This document shows positions 31,436-41,100 of a stretch of 64,000 nt of DNA, one piece after another; position 1 is the first letter of the stretch; each line of letters opens with the position of its first letter. The translations under genes were made by a program, and so were the position numbers. The notes below the pieces were generated by a model, which saw only the letters and a program-made list of their open reading frames with translations, was not told where the DNA came from and searched no databases. The stretch comes from an uncultured Prevotellaceae bacterium (GTDB taxonomy: Bacteria; Bacteroidota; Bacteroidia; Bacteroidales; Bacteroidaceae): positions 1 through 64,000 of the forward strand of contig CAMHEL010000004.1 of assembly GCA_946184125.1 (NCBI GenBank), read 5' to 3'.

Positions 31436-33496
31436 ATGATCAACAGACAATTACTGGCTCCCGAGAGCATCGTGGTGATAGGCGGTTCCAACAACATCCA
31501 CAAGCCTGGTGGCGCCGTGGTGCGCAACCTCATCACCGGCGGCTATCAAGGCACCCTGCGCGTGGTCAACCCCAAGGAAGACGAGGTGCAAGGCATCAAG
31601 GTGTTCCACGACGTCAAAGAACTGCCGCCCACCGAACTTGCCGTCATCGTCATCCCAGCCCGCATGTGTCCCGCCACGGTGCGTGTGCTCGCAGCAGAGA
31701 AAGAAGTCCGCGCCTTTATCATCATCTCCGCCGGATTTGGCGAGGAGACACCAGCCGGCGCCGCCCTCGAGAAAGAAATCCTCGACATCTGCGAGCAGTA
31801 TGGCGCCGCCCTCATCGGCCCCAACTGCATCGGCCTGCTCAACGCATGGCACCACAGCGTGTTCACCAAGCCCATTCCCCACCTCAATCCCCGTGGTGTC
31901 GATTTCATCTCGGGCTCGGGTGCCACCGCTGTCTTCATCCTCGAGTCGGCCGTCATCAAAGGCCTTCAGTTCAACTCCGTCTGGAGTATCGGCAATGGCA
32001 AGCAGATAGGCATCGAGGATGTGCTGCAATACATGGACGAGCATTTCGACCCAGAGAACGACTCCAAAGTGAAGTTGCTCTATATCGAGAACATCAGCAA
32101 CCCCGACAAGCTGCTCTTCCACGCTTCCTCGCTCATCCGCAAAGGCTGCCGCATCGCAGCCATCAAGGCGGGCAGTTCGGAGAGTGGCAGTCGTGCCGCT
32201 TCGTCGCACACCGGAGCCATCGCCAGCAGCGATTCCGCCGTGGAGGCCCTCTTCCTCAAGGCAGGCATTGTGAGGTGCTACTCGCGCGAGGAACTGACCA
32301 CCGTGGGCTGCATCTTCACCCTGCCCCCCATCCAGGGCAAGCGCTTCGCCATTGTCACCCATGCCGGTGGTCCTGGCGTGATGCTCACCGACGCCCTGTC
32401 GAAAGGAGGTCTTGAAGTGCCACCACTCGACCCCACCATCGGCGAGGAACTCAAGGCGCTCCTCTCGCCCGGTGCCTCGGTGTCGAACCCCATCGACATC
32501 CTCGCCACCGGCAACCCCACCCATCTCGCCACCGCCATTGACTTCTGCGAGAACCGCTTCGACAACATCGATGCCATCATGGTGATTTTCGGCACACCGG
32601 GACTTGTGCAGCTCTATGAGACCTACGACGTACTGCATGAGAAGATCCTCTCGTGCAAAAAACCAGTGTTCCCCATCCTCCCCAGCCTCCACACCGCAGG
32701 CCCCGAGGTGGATGAGTTCCTCAAGAAAGGCCATGTCAACTTCAGCGACGAGGTGACACTCGCCACCGCCCTCACACAGGTGATGCGCACCCCATCCCCT
32801 GCCCCACCCGAGATAGAGCTCTTCGGTGTCGATGTCCCCCGCATCCGCGACATCATCTCCGGCATCCACGAGAGCGGCTACATCTCGCCTGAATTGGTTC
32901 ACGAACTGTTGGGCTGCGCCCAGATCCCCATGGTGCCCGAAATGGTGAGCGCCGATGTGGAACAACTCGTGGCCTTCGCCGACCGCATCGGCTATCCCGT
33001 CGTGGCCAAGGTGGTGGGTCCCATCCACAAGAGCGACGTGGGCGGCGTGACGCTCGACATCAAGAGTGCCAAGCACCTGAGGCTGGAGTTCGAGCGCATG
33101 ATGGCCATTGAGGGAGCCACGGGGGTCATGGTGCAGCGCATGCTCCACGGCACCGAACTATTCGTAGGCGCGAAATATGAGCCTCGCTTCGGACATATCG
33201 TGCTCTGTGGCCTTGGCGGCATTTTCGTCGAAGTGCTGCGCGACGTGCGCAGTGGTCTCGCGCCACTGTCCTACGGCGAGGCCTACTCCATGATACGCTC
33301 ACTACGTGCCTACAAAATCATACAAGGAACACGTGGGCAGGCAGGTATCAACCAGGCCAAATTCGCAGAGGTCATCGTCAGGCTCTCCACCCTGCTCCGC
33401 TTCGCCACCGAAATCAAGGAGATGGACATCAATCCACTCCTGGCCGACGAAAACGGAGTGACAGCTGTTGATGCAAGGATTTATATCGAGAAATAG
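31436..33496 (+). CDS. ADP-forming acetate/acyl-CoA ligase, fused alpha-beta
   Basis: CoA-binding 'LLAPESIVVIGGSNNIHKPGGAVVRNLI', 'GPNCIGLLN', 'SHTGAIASSDSAVEALFLKAGIVR', ATP-grasp-like C-terminus 'YPVVAKVVGPIHKSDVGGV'. Confidence 0.88.
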   Translation: MINRQLLAPESIVVIGGSNNIHKPGGAVVRNLITGGYQGTLRVVNPKEDEVQGIKVFHDVKELPPTELAVIVIPARMCPATVRVLAAEKEVRAFIIISAGFGEETPAGAALEKEILDICEQYGAALIGPNCIGLLNAWHHSVFTKPIPHLNPRGVDFISGSGATAVFILESAVIKGLQFNSVWSIGNGKQIGIEDVLQYMDEHFDPENDSKVKLLYIENISNPDKLLFHASSLIRKGCRIAAIKAGSSESGSRAASSHTGAIASSDSAVEALFLKAGIVRCYSREELTTVGCIFTLPPIQGKRFAIVTHAGGPGVMLTDALSKGGLEVPPLDPTIGEELKALLSPGASVSNPIDILATGNPTHLATAIDFCENRFDNIDAIMVIFGTPGLVQLYETYDVLHEKILSCKKPVFPILPSLHTAGPEVDEFLKKGHVNFSDEVTLATALTQVMRTPSPAPPEIELFGVDVPRIRDIISGIHESGYISPELVHELLGCAQIPMVPEMVSADVEQLVAFADRIGYPVVAKVVGPIHKSDVGGVTLDIKSAKHLRLEFERMMAIEGATGVMVQRMLHGTELFVGAKYEPRFGHIVLCGLGGIFVEVLRDVRSGLAPLSYGEAYSMIRSLRAYKIIQGTRGQAGINQAKFAEVIVRLSTLLRFATEIKEMDINPLLADENGVTAVDARIYIEK

Positions 33497-33521
33497 AGCG
33501 AAGCGTTGGGTTTCAATGAAA

Positions 33522-33561
33522 AAAGTGTTCAAGATGATTTCAATTTCATCTTGAACACTTT
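33522..33561. terminator. Bidirectional terminator between the acyl-CoA ligase and GH97 genes
   Basis: Perfect 16-bp inverted repeat AAAGTGTTCAAGATGA / TCATCTTGAACACTTT, 8-nt loop, A/T-rich flanks. Confidence 0.75.
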
Positions 33562-33563
33562 CG

Positions 33564-35609
33564 TTATTTCGCAGTCCTAAGAATGGCCGTCCAACCTCCT
33601 CCACTGCTCAGGTGGACTTGCAGGATGTCGCCTTGGCCTACCGTCTTCTGCAAGTGCTTGTAATCGGTGGCATCTTTCATGGCATTCACGCCATCGGCGA
33701 AGATGTCTGCTTGGTATTGCCCTTCATTGAGAAAACCCAAGTCAATGGTAAGGTCGCGTGGGGTCCAGTCGGTCATGGCAGCCAGATACCAGGTGGTACC
33801 TTTGCGGCGGGCGACGACCGCATATTCGCCCAGTTGACCATCGAGGGCTATCGACTCATCGAAGGTGGTGGGTATCTGGGCGATGAAATCGGTGCATTCC
33901 TGATTGCGCATATACATCGTGGGACTATCGGCCATCATCTGCAGTGGGGCTTCGAAGGTGGTGTACATGGCCATCTGATGGACACGAGTACCCTGACTCA
34001 TGGGGTGGTCGTTGTTGCCGAAGAAGTTGTCCTTCATGGCGTTCATCATGGCACCGGGGGTGTAGTCCATCGGTCCAGCTAACATACGCAGATAGGGAGC
34101 CGACACATCGTAGCGCGGCTGGTCGTGCATGGGACCATTTCCCACTCGTGGCTCCCATTTCGAATTCTCCAGTCCCTTGACCCCTTCGAAGTTCAGGATA
34201 TTGGGATAGGCACGCTGAATGCCGAAAGGTTTCAGACCATGATAGTCAAGAAGGAGATGATGCCCAGCGGCACAGGCAGCAATCTTGTAGGCCGATGCTA
34301 TGGCTTGCTGGTCGTCACGGTCGAAGAAATCCACTTTGAATCCCTTGACGCCCATATCGGCATAGTGCTTCATCACAGCATTGGTGATGGATGTGTCGCC
34401 GACAGGATTGTTGCCAATCAAGTTGCGCCAACTGCTCCATAGGATGATTCCGACACCCTTCTCTTGGCCATGGGCAATCAGTCTCTTCAGGTCTATCTCC
34501 GGGCTCAAGTCTTCCATCAGCGACTCTTTGCCGCTCCATCCCTCGTCGATGATGATATATTCGATGTTGTTCTTAGCGGCAAAGTCGATATAATAAAGAT
34601 AGGTGTCGGTGTTCATGCCCGACTTAAAGTCCACGCCAGTGACATTCGTGTTGTTCCACCAATCCCATGCCACTTTTCCGGGATGAATCCACGAAGTGTC
34701 CTTGATGCGGCACTCAGGGGCCAGCCGCTGAGCCATGTCGCAGTTCAGGATGTCGGCATCTTTCTCGGTGATGACCACCGCACGCCAGGGCAAGGCACGG
34801 CTTCCGTCCAACTTGGCGATATAGTCTGCCCGTTTCGAGGGAACAAGGTTCAGGCGGTCGAAGCCTCCCACCTCCTGCTCCAACGGATAAGGTGCGAATT
34901 CCGCCTTCAGACCGTTTTTTCCATGGCTCTTGAGGAACATCCCCGGATAGTCCTCCACCCCGGCATCCATGACGATGGCTTTCATCCCTCCTGGCAGGCA
35001 GACGGCAAAAGGTGTGATGGCAAGCGAATCCTTGAACATCTTCGACAAAGGCTGCTCGTCATAATAGGACTCAAAGCTGTAGCAATAGCGCTCGCCGCCC
35101 CGGTTGTCGTTGACGTAGGGTATGAAAGCCGGATAGTCGTCGGAGAAATAGAATTCCGCAGTCTCACTTGTCACGACTGACTTGCCTTTCCTATCGATGA
35201 GGAAGCGATAGGCAGCCCCATCATTATAGACACGGAACTCAACGCCAATGCCATTCTTGAAGGATATGGTCAGCGCGTTGTATTCGTCCTTGACCACTGC
35301 CTTTTTATAAAAAGGTGTAGCAAACTGTGTCCTGACCTGCCTGTTATTGGTGGCCTTGCCCAATCCGCCTTTTTTGAACACATCAATGTCGCCATCTATC
35401 AGGATATTGATACAAGAACGCTCCAGCACAGGCACATCGTTGTGCTCTATACGCCAATACAAAAAAGTGTAATTTGATGTCCCCACAAAAACCGTTGTCT
35501 TCTTGTCGGGGGATACTATTTTCCATGATTTCCCTAAACTGAGGGCATACGCAGTAGTGCTAAGCATCATCAGAAGCACAGGCACAATACAGATTTTGAT
35601 TGTTTTCAT
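33564..35609 (-). CDS. Glycoside hydrolase family 97 (SusB-like alpha-glucosidase/galactosidase)
   Basis: 'KVAWDWWNNTNVTGVDFKSGMNTDTYLYYIDFAAKNNIEYIIIDEGWSG', 'GVKGFKVDFFDRDDQ', 'LLLDYHGLKPFGIQRAYPNILNFEGVKGLENSKW'. Start assigned to MKTIKICIVPVLLMMLSTTAYA; 35633 is an alternative. Confidence 0.9.
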   Translation of the reverse strand: MKTIKICIVPVLLMMLSTTAYALSLGKSWKIVSPDKKTTVFVGTSNYTFLYWRIEHNDVPVLERSCINILIDGDIDVFKKGGLGKATNNRQVRTQFATPFYKKAVVKDEYNALTISFKNGIGVEFRVYNDGAAYRFLIDRKGKSVVTSETAEFYFSDDYPAFIPYVNDNRGGERYCYSFESYYDEQPLSKMFKDSLAITPFAVCLPGGMKAIVMDAGVEDYPGMFLKSHGKNGLKAEFAPYPLEQEVGGFDRLNLVPSKRADYIAKLDGSRALPWRAVVITEKDADILNCDMAQRLAPECRIKDTSWIHPGKVAWDWWNNTNVTGVDFKSGMNTDTYLYYIDFAAKNNIEYIIIDEGWSGKESLMEDLSPEIDLKRLIAHGQEKGVGIILWSSWRNLIGNNPVGDTSITNAVMKHYADMGVKGFKVDFFDRDDQQAIASAYKIAACAAGHHLLLDYHGLKPFGIQRAYPNILNFEGVKGLENSKWEPRVGNGPMHDQPRYDVSAPYLRMLAGPMDYTPGAMMNAMKDNFFGNNDHPMSQGTRVHQMAMYTTFEAPLQMMADSPTMYMRNQECTDFIAQIPTTFDESIALDGQLGEYAVVARRKGTTWYLAAMTDWTPRDLTIDLGFLNEGQYQADIFADGVNAMKDATDYKHLQKTVGQGDILQVHLSSGGGWTAILRTAK

Positions 35610-35727
35610 CGTAGTCGGATGGTTATTGTTCATAGGTTTGTTAAGCTTTTCTGTTGCAAAGGAAATGAAAAAAATCTTAAACGCCAATGTTTCTATGGTT
35701 AATAATTTCCTGATGATGACATTTTAG

Positions 35728-35919
35728 GTGGGTTCTATTAATTATGTCGAGGCGATTTTCGACTTTTAGTCGAGGGCAAAGTGTAAGCTGAAGAGGGAGT
35801 GTAGCGGGCTACACGACCGATGAGGCTTGACACTTTGCACCGAATAAAAGCGAAAAAGCGACCGAAATGTAATGTATAGAAACGCCACCTCATAAAAATC
35901 AGAATTAATAGAACACACC
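35728..35919. repeat. 192-bp MITE-like or structured element with terminal inverted repeats
   Basis: TIRs GGTGgGTTCTATTAATT (35728-35744) and AATTAATAGAACaCACC (35903-35919), 16/17 complementary; nested GCAAAGTGTAAGC (35776-35788) / GCTTGACACTTTGC (35825-35838) and apex GTGTAGC-GG-GCTACAC (35799-35814); flanked by TTTA on both sides; no supported ORF. Confidence 0.7.
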
Positions 35920-35977
35920 TTTATATATTCCATTACAAATAAGTTGACAAAAGAGTAGGTTATTCGTCTTTTCTCGT

Positions 35978-35985
35978 TATTTTTG
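35978..35985 (+). promoter_or_regulatory. -7 element (TATTTTTG) upstream of the carboxylesterase gene
   Basis: TAnnTTTG match 47 bp before the ATG at 36032; -33 element not convincingly spaced. Confidence 0.45.
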
Positions 35986-36031
35986 CACTGAATTTAGCAA
36001 AAGTGTAAACTAACTAACGAACAATAACGAT

Positions 36032-37375
36032 ATGAACAAAAAAGCATTGACATTGTGCGCGATGTGCCTGACGGCGGCTTTCGCATGGGGGCAAACTCCC
36101 CCAGTCAAGGTGGAAGGTGGATTGATTCAAGGCATCGCTTCCGCATCAAGTGAAGTAACTGTATACCGAGGCATACCATATGCTGCACCTCCGGTTGGCC
36201 AACTCCGCTGGAAACGTCCTCAGCCGGTGGTGAAGTGGCAAGGCATTAGAAAAGCCGATACATTCAGCAACATCTGCTGGCAGCCCGGCAATGCCGTAGG
36301 CACTTTCTATGGCAATGAGTTCTATTGGAAAGAGAACACCGTGCAAAGCGAGGACTGCCTCTATCTGAACATCTGGACACCGACAGATGCGGTGGCCCAC
36401 CCTGAGAAGAAACTGCCTGTGGCATTCTGGGTGCACGGAGGCGCCTACTTCAACGGTTATGGGCATGAAATCACGATGGACGGCGATGCATGGGCTACCC
36501 GTGGTGTGATACTCGTCACCATCAATTATCGGTTGGGCATTTTCGGTTTCCTCGCTCATCCAGAATTGTCGGCGGAGACCGAGGACGGCACGTCGGGCAA
36601 TTACGGCACCTACGACCAGGTGGCCGCATTGAAATGGGTGCATGAGCATATCGCGCAATTCGGAGGCGACCCCGGCAACATCACCGTCTTCGGACAGAGT
36701 GCCGGAGCTGCCAGCATCAAAAATCTGGTGTCGTCGCCGTTGTCAAAAGGACTTATCAGGAATGCTATTATACAAAGTGGCGGTGGCATAGCTACAGCCA
36801 ATGGTTCAGCAGAAGACCAGAAGCAGGCTGAGAAAAAAGGAAAAACGTTTATGGACAAGCATGGCTATCAATCACTGAGCAAGATGCGTGCCGTGCCCGC
36901 CGAGGAATTGCTCAAAATATTCAAGGAAGAAGGCATGGGGCTCTTCAGGCCTCATATCGATGGCATCCTGCTGAAGGAAAGTTTCGACGATGCAGCAAGA
37001 AACCAGCATCTGGCCGACGCGTCCTACATGATTGGCTGCACGCTCGACGACATCAGTCCAATGGAGAAGCAGATAGATGCGTTCTGCTTCTTGCGCGACT
37101 CGCTCTACCGTCAGCCAGCCTACCGTTATCTTTTCGCCCGCAAACTGCCCGGCACTCACGACGGAGCATTCCATTCTGCAGAACTGTGGTTTATGTTCCA
37201 CACCCTCAATCGCAGTTGGCGCCCCATGACGAAGGCCGACTACCAACTTGCTGATGAGATGATGGACCGCTGGACGAACTTTGCGAAATACGGAAACCCC
37301 AACAAGCCTGGACGTGTGGACTGGTATCCGTTCACACTCGGAAATCCCTATGTCATGACCTTTAACATCAAATAG
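36032..37375 (+). CDS. Secreted type-B carboxylesterase
   Basis: Signal peptide, 'VYRGIPYAAPPVGQLRWKRPQP', 'SEDCLYLNIWTP', 'VHGGAYFNGYG', 'VFGQSAGAAS' (GxSxG). Confidence 0.92.
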   Translation: MNKKALTLCAMCLTAAFAWGQTPPVKVEGGLIQGIASASSEVTVYRGIPYAAPPVGQLRWKRPQPVVKWQGIRKADTFSNICWQPGNAVGTFYGNEFYWKENTVQSEDCLYLNIWTPTDAVAHPEKKLPVAFWVHGGAYFNGYGHEITMDGDAWATRGVILVTINYRLGIFGFLAHPELSAETEDGTSGNYGTYDQVAALKWVHEHIAQFGGDPGNITVFGQSAGAASIKNLVSSPLSKGLIRNAIIQSGGGIATANGSAEDQKQAEKKGKTFMDKHGYQSLSKMRAVPAEELLKIFKEEGMGLFRPHIDGILLKESFDDAARNQHLADASYMIGCTLDDISPMEKQIDAFCFLRDSLYRQPAYRYLFARKLPGTHDGAFHSAELWFMFHTLNRSWRPMTKADYQLADEMMDRWTNFAKYGNPNKPGRVDWYPFTLGNPYVMTFNIK

Positions 37376-37465
37376 AAAAGCGTCATCATTCACGTGCAAA
37401 GGCTTCAAATGCATTTTTTTTGCAATTGATGGCCTTGATATGCTTTCGTTCCGAATTTTTTTGTG

Positions 37466-37473
37466 TAATTTTG
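37466..37473 (+). promoter_or_regulatory. -7 element (TAATTTTG) of the carB promoter
   Basis: TAnnTTTG match, ~54 bp before the carB ATG. Confidence 0.5.
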
Positions 37474-37526
37474 CAACGGATTTGGAAAAGAACCACAATT
37501 TTCGTATAAAAATACAAAATCAAGTC

Positions 37527-40500
37527 ATGAAGAAAGTATCCAAGGTTCTCGTTCTCGGCAGTGGCGCACTGAAAATAGGTCAGGCCGGCGAGTTCGATTA
37601 TTCAGGTTCCCAAGCCCTGAAAGCACTTCGTGAAGAAGGCATCTCAAGCGTCCTTGTCAATCCCAACATCGCTACCATTCAGACGAGCGAAGGTATCGCC
37701 GACAAGGTTTATTTCCAGCCCGTCACCCCCCACTTTGTCACCGAAATCATCAAGAAGGAGCGCCCCGACGGTATTCTCCTTGCCTTTGGAGGGCAGACGG
37801 CCCTCAACTGCGGCACGGAGCTCTATCTCAAGGGCGTTTTGGATGAGTATGGTGTCACCGTGCTGGGCACCAGCGTGGAAGCAATCATGAATACCGAGGA
37901 CCGCGACCGTTTCGTCAGAAAGCTCGACGAGGTGTCGCTGAAGACCCCGGTGAGCCATGCTGTGGAGAATATGGAAGATGCCTTGTCCGCCGCACGCGAG
38001 ATTGGCTTCCCCATCATGATTCGCTCCGCTTACGCTCTTGGTGGTCTCGGTTCCGGTCTCTGCAACGATGAGGCCGGTTTTGTTGAACTGGCAGAGAGCG
38101 CCTTCACCTTCGCACCGCAAATCCTGGTGGAGGAGAGTCTCAAGGGATGGAAGGAAATTGAGTTTGAGGTGATTCGCGATGCCAACGACCGTTGTTTCAC
38201 CGTCGCCTCGATGGAGAACTTCGACCCCCTCGGCATTCATACCGGAGAGTCTATCGTGGTGGCTCCCACCTGCTCGCTGACCCAAGAACAGGTGACAATG
38301 CTGCAGGAACTGTCCATCAAGTGTGTGAAGCACCTTGACATCGTGGGCGAATGCAACATCCAGTTTGCCTTCAATGCAGAGACCAATGACTACCGTATCA
38401 TTGAAATCAACGCACGTCTGTCGCGCTCATCGGCTCTTGCCTCGAAAGCCACCGGCTATCCCCTGGCATTCGTCGCCGCCAAGATTGCATTAGGATACAC
38501 GCTCGACCAGATTGGCGAGATGGGCACCCCCAACTCCGCCTATGTGGCCCCGAACCTCGACTTCATGATTTGCAAGATTCCTCGCTGGGACCTCACCAAG
38601 TTTGCTGGCGTGAGCCGCAAGATAGGTTCCTCGATGAAGTCTGTGGGCGAGATTATGAGCATCGGCCGCACCTTTGAGGAGATGATTCAGAAAGGCCTGA
38701 GGATGATTGGTCAGGGCATGCATGGTTTCGTGGGCAACGACCACACCCGTTTCGACAACCTCGACGACGCCCTTGCCAACCCCACCGACCTTCGCATCTT
38801 CGCCATCGCCCAGGCTTTGGAGGAAGGCTACACCATCGAGCGCATCGAGGAACTCACCAAAATCGACAAATGGTTCATCGCACGCCTCAAGCGCATCGTC
38901 GACCTCAAGCAGAAGCTGATGAGTTACAACAAACTCGAGGACCTGAGCGATGACTTCCTGCAAGAGGTGAAGGCCGCTGGTTTCAGCGACTTCCAGATAG
39001 CACGCTTCGTGCTCAAGCCCCAGGGCGGCAACATGGAGCGCGAGAACCTTCTCGTGAGGAAGTACCGCCAGCAGCGCGGCATCCTGCCCGCCGTGAAGCG
39101 CATCAACACCGTGGCCAGCGAGCACCCCGAGCTCACCAACTACCTCTATTTCACCTACAACACCCCTCCAGAGCACGACATCCCCTACTACAAGAACGAG
39201 AAGTCGGTCATCGTGCTGGGCAGCGGCGCCTACCGCATCGGCTCCAGCGTGGAGTTCGACTGGTGCTCTGTGAACGCCATCAACACCGCTCGGAAACTGG
39301 GCTATAAGTCGATAATGATCAACTACAACCCCGAGACCGTGTCGACCGACTACGACATGTGTGACCGCCTCTATTTCGACGAGCTGTCGCTCGAGCGCGT
39401 CCTTGATGTCATCGAGCTGGAGCAGCCACGCGGCGTCATCGTCAGCATGGGTGGCCAAATCCCCAACAACCTCGCCATGAAGCTGCACCGCCGTGGCGTG
39501 CCCATCCTCGGTACGAGTCCTGTGAACATCGACCGTGCCGAGAACCGCGACAAATTCTCCGCCATGCTCGACAAGCTGGGAGTTGACCAACCCGCTTGGC
39601 GTGCCCTCACCTCCTTCGAGGACATCAAGGAGTTTGTCGGCGAGGTGGGCTATCCTGTGCTCGTGCGCCCGTCGTATGTGCTCAGCGGCGCAGCCATGAA
39701 CGTCTGCTACGACGACGAGGAACTGGAGCGCTTCCTTGAGAAGGCCACCGAGGTGTCGAAGGAATACCCTGTGGTGGTCAGCCAGTTCATGCAGGACACC
39801 AAAGAGATAGAGTTTGATGCCGTGGCCGACAAGGGCGAGATTGTGGAGTATGCCATCAGCGAGCACATCGAGTTCGCAGGAGTCCACTCTGGCGACGCCA
39901 CCATGGTGTTCCCCGCTCAGTACATCTATTTCTCCACCATCCGCCAAATCAAGAAAATCTCGCGCAAGATAGCCAAGGAACTGAACATCAGCGGTCCGTT
40001 CAACATCCAGTACCTGGCCAAGAACCGCGACGTGAAGGTTATCGAGTGCAACCTCCGTGCCTCCCGCTCCTTCCCCTTCGTCTCGAAGATTCTCAAGCGC
40101 AACTTCATCGAGACAGCGACGAAAATCATGCTCGACGTGCCCTATAACCGTCCCGACAACTCAGAGTTCGACATCGACCGCATCGGTGTGAAAGCGAGCC
40201 AGTTCTCCTTTGCCCGTCTGCAGAATGCCGACCCAGTACTGGGCGTCGATATGTCATCTACCGGTGAGGTTGGCTGCTTAGGCGACTCCATGGAGGAGGC
40301 GCTGCTCAACGCCCTCATCGCCACCGGTTACCGCTTGCCCGATGCCTCAAAGCATCCAGCCATCCTCATGAGCAGTGGTGGCGCACGAGGAAAAGTCGAC
40401 TTGCTGGAGCCAGCTCTGGAACTCGACCGCGACGGCTATCAGATCTACGCCACAGCAGGAACCGCCAAGTTCTTGACAGAAAACGGCGTGCATGCCAAGA

Positions 40501-40760
40501 CAGTGCTCTGGCCTGATGAAGAAGGCGACAACAACGTGATGGACATGATTGCCGCACACAAGTTCGCACTCATCATCAATGTGCCGAAAAACCACACCAA
40601 GCGTGAGCTCACCAATGGCTACCGCATCCGCCGTGCCGCCATCGACCACAACATCCCGCTCATGACCAATGTGAGGCTTGCCAAGGCCTTCATCATGGCT
40701 TTCACCACCATGAGCGAAGACGACATCCAGATTAAGAGCTGGCAGGAATACAACTCATAG
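37527..40760 (+). CDS. carB: Carbamoyl-phosphate synthase large subunit
   Basis: Duplicated ATP-grasp architecture: 'VLGSGALKIGQAGEFDYSGSQALKALREEG', 'INARLSRSSALASKATGYPLA', second half 'VLGSGAYRIGSSVEFDWCSVNA', C-terminal MGS-like domain. Confidence 0.95.
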   Translation: MKKVSKVLVLGSGALKIGQAGEFDYSGSQALKALREEGISSVLVNPNIATIQTSEGIADKVYFQPVTPHFVTEIIKKERPDGILLAFGGQTALNCGTELYLKGVLDEYGVTVLGTSVEAIMNTEDRDRFVRKLDEVSLKTPVSHAVENMEDALSAAREIGFPIMIRSAYALGGLGSGLCNDEAGFVELAESAFTFAPQILVEESLKGWKEIEFEVIRDANDRCFTVASMENFDPLGIHTGESIVVAPTCSLTQEQVTMLQELSIKCVKHLDIVGECNIQFAFNAETNDYRIIEINARLSRSSALASKATGYPLAFVAAKIALGYTLDQIGEMGTPNSAYVAPNLDFMICKIPRWDLTKFAGVSRKIGSSMKSVGEIMSIGRTFEEMIQKGLRMIGQGMHGFVGNDHTRFDNLDDALANPTDLRIFAIAQALEEGYTIERIEELTKIDKWFIARLKRIVDLKQKLMSYNKLEDLSDDFLQEVKAAGFSDFQIARFVLKPQGGNMERENLLVRKYRQQRGILPAVKRINTVASEHPELTNYLYFTYNTPPEHDIPYYKNEKSVIVLGSGAYRIGSSVEFDWCSVNAINTARKLGYKSIMINYNPETVSTDYDMCDRLYFDELSLERVLDVIELEQPRGVIVSMGGQIPNNLAMKLHRRGVPILGTSPVNIDRAENRDKFSAMLDKLGVDQPAWRALTSFEDIKEFVGEVGYPVLVRPSYVLSGAAMNVCYDDEELERFLEKATEVSKEYPVVVSQFMQDTKEIEFDAVADKGEIVEYAISEHIEFAGVHSGDATMVFPAQYIYFSTIRQIKKISRKIAKELNISGPFNIQYLAKNRDVKVIECNLRASRSFPFVSKILKRNFIETATKIMLDVPYNRPDNSEFDIDRIGVKASQFSFARLQNADPVLGVDMSSTGEVGCLGDSMEEALLNALIATGYRLPDASKHPAILMSSGGARGKVDLLEPALELDRDGYQIYATAGTAKFLTENGVHAKTVLWPDEEGDNNVMDMIAAHKFALIINVPKNHTKRELTNGYRIRRAAIDHNIPLMTNVRLAKAFIMAFTTMSEDDIQIKSWQEYNS

Positions 40761-40814
40761 AAGAGTTCTGTAATCCACCGCTTGACATGTTTTGACTTAG
40801 TCAACAGAATCATA

Positions 40815-40844
40815 GGAAGAGGTGTTTCGCCTCTTCCTTTTTTT
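40815..40844 (+). terminator. Rho-independent terminator of carB
   Basis: GGAAGAGGTG-TTT-CGCCTCTTCC followed by TTTTTTT. Confidence 0.85.
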
Positions 40845-41100
40845 ATTTGATTTGCTATTTCTATAAAAGCAATAGTGTTGCTTCATAGAAAATGTATGCT
40901 TTCTTTATTTTTTTGTGTTAATTTTTTGATAAAAATGGAATAATGTGATATTTTTATGTTAACTTTGTAGGGAAAAATAGCGTATAAAACATAAACAATG
41001 TGAGTTCGCTATGTTCTCCATGCATTCAGCATGTGCTCTTGAAGTGGCCATAAGACCATCTTATCTCTATTTTTATTTCAGTTATTAATTCTCATCAAAT

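Noticed and set aside
31451-33148. 565-aa minus-strand ORF opposite the acyl-CoA ligase
   Set aside because: Antisense shadow of a clear enzyme gene; no domain or promoter support.
38490-39947. 485-aa minus-strand ORF opposite carB
   Set aside because: Antisense shadow of carB; low-complexity V/D/H/L-rich translation.
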